7,550 nt of DNA from NCBI GenBank assembly GCA_003557565.1, contig PWOG01000320.1, positions 1 through 7,550 on the forward strand, in the 5' to 3' direction. The notes under the pieces are model-generated. The model was not told the origin of the DNA. It worked only from the letters and a program-made list of their open reading frames with translations, and searched no databases. The stretch comes from Desulfobulbaceae bacterium. GTDB lineage: Bacteria > Desulfobacterota > Desulfobulbia > Desulfobulbales > Desulfurivibrionaceae. Below are positions 6,389 through 7,550 of this stretch, piece after piece. The position numbers and the translations under genes were made by a program. Numbering within the stretch: the stretch's first letter is position 1; every line of letters begins with the position of its first letter.

Positions 6389-6519
6389 GACCTTTATTCC
6401 TCAGTCCTCTTTTTTCCTGCTGCCATTTTGTGTAATGTAGGGCCTCGGTGAGTCCTTTGTGTATGCTTGCGGCCAGTTTGATATGTCATGGTCGCCAGGC
6501 AGAGGAAATTGGGAAACGG
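6389..6519 (+). promoter_or_regulatory. Upstream region of the solute-binding protein gene
   Basis: This 131-bp region should contain the promoter for the binding-protein gene. TGTAAT (6431-6436) resembles a -10 box, but no good -35 lies 16-18 bp before it. TTGACC (6387-6392) resembles a -35, but only a T-run stands at the right distance (6410-6415). GGGA (6511-6514), 5 nt before the ATG, and AGAGGA (6501-6506) can serve as ribosome site. No operator or riboswitch is recognised. Confidence 0.25.
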
Positions 6520-7550
6520 ATGAACAGACGGAAATTTACCAGACTGGGGTTGCAGGTGTTGATGACCGCTGGCCTGGGTGGCGGCCTGCTCGGCGGGTTG
6601 TCCGGCTGCGGGGAGCGGGAAGGTGCCCGCGGTACCGAAGGCCGGGTGCCTGTCAAGCTTGGTTACCTGCCCATCACCGACCACTTATTGATGATCGGCC
6701 ACGGTTTTTATGATTTCCAGAAGGTAGCCCCCCAGCCGGTTAAGTTCGGCGCCTGGCCCGAGGCCGCCGAGGCCCTGCGGGCCGGAGCCATCGATGCCGC
6801 CTTCCTGCTCACCCCCCTGGGCCTGACCCTGCGCGGTCAGGGCAGCCCGATTAAGGCTGCCCTTTTGGGGCACCGCAACGGCAGTGTGCTGACGGTGCCG
6901 GTTGGTGATCGGGTGGCCGATGTCGCCGACCTGGCCGGCAAGACCATTGCCATTCCCAGTCGTCTTTCCACCCATTACCTGTTGCTGCGGCGGCTGCTGG
7001 CCGAACGGAACATGGATCCGGAGGCGGTGCGCTATCTGGACATGGCCCCGCCGGAGATGGTACAGGCCCTGGCAAGCGGTCGCATCGACGGCTTTATCGT
7101 GGCCGAACCCTTCGGCGGGCAGGCGGAAATTCAGCAGGTGGGCCGGGTACTGATATTATCCAAAGACATCTGGCCCGGGCATATCTGCTGCGTGCTCAAC
7201 ATTCGGGAGGAGTTCATCGAGAAACATCCCGAGGCGGTGCAGGAACTGGTCACCGGGTTGACGGCCACCGGGAGCTTTATCGAAGCCAATCGGCGGCAGG
7301 CGGCCAAGCGTTCGGTTCCTTACCTGGGGCAGCAAACGGAGGTCATTGAACATGTGCTGACCAGCCCGGCGGATCGGGCCACCTATCATGATCTGGTCCC
7401 CGCGCTTGATGATTTTGGCGCCACCCAGGAGTTGATGGAGCGTTTCGGTGTAAGCCGGCGGAAGGTCAACCTGGACGGTTATCTTGAACCGGTCTTTGCC
7501 CGACGGGCAAAGCCATTATATTTTTTTCGGGTAAAAAAACACTTGGGGGC
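6520..7550 (+). CDS. ABC transporter solute-binding lipoprotein, NrtA/SsuA/TauA type (3' end outside window)
   Basis: Periplasmic substrate-binding component of an ABC importer of the nitrate/sulfonate/taurine/bicarbonate class (NMT1-like fold); the substrate cannot be told. ATG at 6520 opens a frame that stays open for 343 codons to the window edge. The N-terminus NRRKFTRLG resembles a twin-arginine motif (RRxF). A Gly/Leu-rich hydrophobic segment ends in the lipobox LSGC, making C30 the predicted lipidated residue. Family features are the first strand VKLGYLPITDH (45-55), AEALRAGAIDAAFLLTPLGL (83-102), the hinge-like DLAGKTIAIPSRLSTHYLLL (137-156) and the second-lobe ALASGRIDGFIVAEPFG (183-199). 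Length already matches simple members of the family, so the stop is probably just beyond 7550. The permease and ATPase would be expected nearby, downstream. It appears unrelated in function to the antiporter and is separated from it by a likely terminator. Confidence 0.88.
   Translation, partial: MNRRKFTRLGLQVLMTAGLGGGLLGGLSGCGEREGARGTEGRVPVKLGYLPITDHLLMIGHGFYDFQKVAPQPVKFGAWPEAAEALRAGAIDAAFLLTPLGLTLRGQGSPIKAALLGHRNGSVLTVPVGDRVADVADLAGKTIAIPSRLSTHYLLLRRLLAERNMDPEAVRYLDMAPPEMVQALASGRIDGFIVAEPFGGQAEIQQVGRVLILSKDIWPGHICCVLNIREEFIEKHPEAVQELVTGLTATGSFIEANRRQAAKRSVPYLGQQTEVIEHVLTSPADRATYHDLVPALDDFGATQELMERFGVSRRKVNLDGYLEPVFARRAKPLYFFRVKKHLG
7494..7512. repeat. Perfect 9-bp-arm inverted repeat in the 3' part of the binding-protein gene
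   Basis: CTTTGCCCG, one A, then CGGGCAAAG forms a perfect hairpin (8 bp with a GAC loop). Eight bases later comes T7 (7521-7527), then A7 (7533-7539). This looks like terminator parts, but the T-run is too far from the stem for a standard intrinsic terminator and the reading frame continues through it. It could be part of a terminator overlapping the gene end, or a DNA hairpin with no role in termination. Confidence 0.5.

Noticed and set aside
6387..6436. Sigma-70 promoter from TTGACC (6387) or TGTAAT (6431)
   Set aside because: Neither box has a matching partner at 16-18 bp, and TTGACC overlaps the terminator T-run. Kept only as a low-confidence regulatory region.
6459..6713. An 84-codon + strand frame at the start of the binding-protein region
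   Set aside because: It is a shifted frame across the signal peptide of the binding protein. The frame from 6520 has a ribosome site, signal sequence, lipobox and family motifs.

Overview
The window reads as a chromosomal piece from a GC-rich Gram-negative bacterium. Codon use is uniform, and the protein sequences most resemble, from memory, those of Desulfobacterota (Desulfobulbales-type sulfur-metabolising bacteria). That placement is an inference. All genes lie on the + strand.

Bases 1-6313 hold the downstream part of an Mrp-type (multi-subunit monovalent cation/proton antiporter) operon: mrpB (12-479, 5' start uncertain), mrpC (624-1013), mrpD (1010-2551), a second antiporter-like subunit (2590-4074), a small two-helix membrane protein (4071-4322), and a third, C-terminally extended antiporter-like subunit (4523-6313). 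ATGA overlaps couple mrpC to mrpD and the second antiporter subunit to the small protein. MrpE, F, G and MrpA-C-terminal-like genes would be expected upstream, outside the window. No redox (hydrogenase or dehydrogenase) subunit is visible. The complex is therefore best read as a cation/proton antiporter or ion-translocating membrane module with three NuoL/M/N-like subunits. Those three are not equivalent at the residues that normally carry protons. The second subunit has the full set, mrpD has lost the TM12 His/Lys pair, and the third has Asn in place of the TM7 Lys.

Two related palindromic elements (479-585 and 4319-4426; 107 and 108 bp, about 78% identical in the arms) sit directly on the stop codons of mrpB and of the small gene. 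They bracket the mrpC-mrpD-antiporter-small-gene block. Four base pairs in their stems differ between the copies in a compensatory way, so the fold seems to have been kept while the sequence drifted. This is the strongest non-coding signal in the window.

A likely terminator (6320-6388) closes the antiporter operon. After a 206-bp gap a new unit begins with a periplasmic solute-binding lipoprotein of the nitrate/sulfonate/taurine ABC-transporter type (6520 to beyond 7550). It has an N-terminal twin-arginine-like motif and a lipobox. Its frame is still open at the window edge and crosses a perfect 9-bp-arm hairpin, a T7 run and an A7 run.
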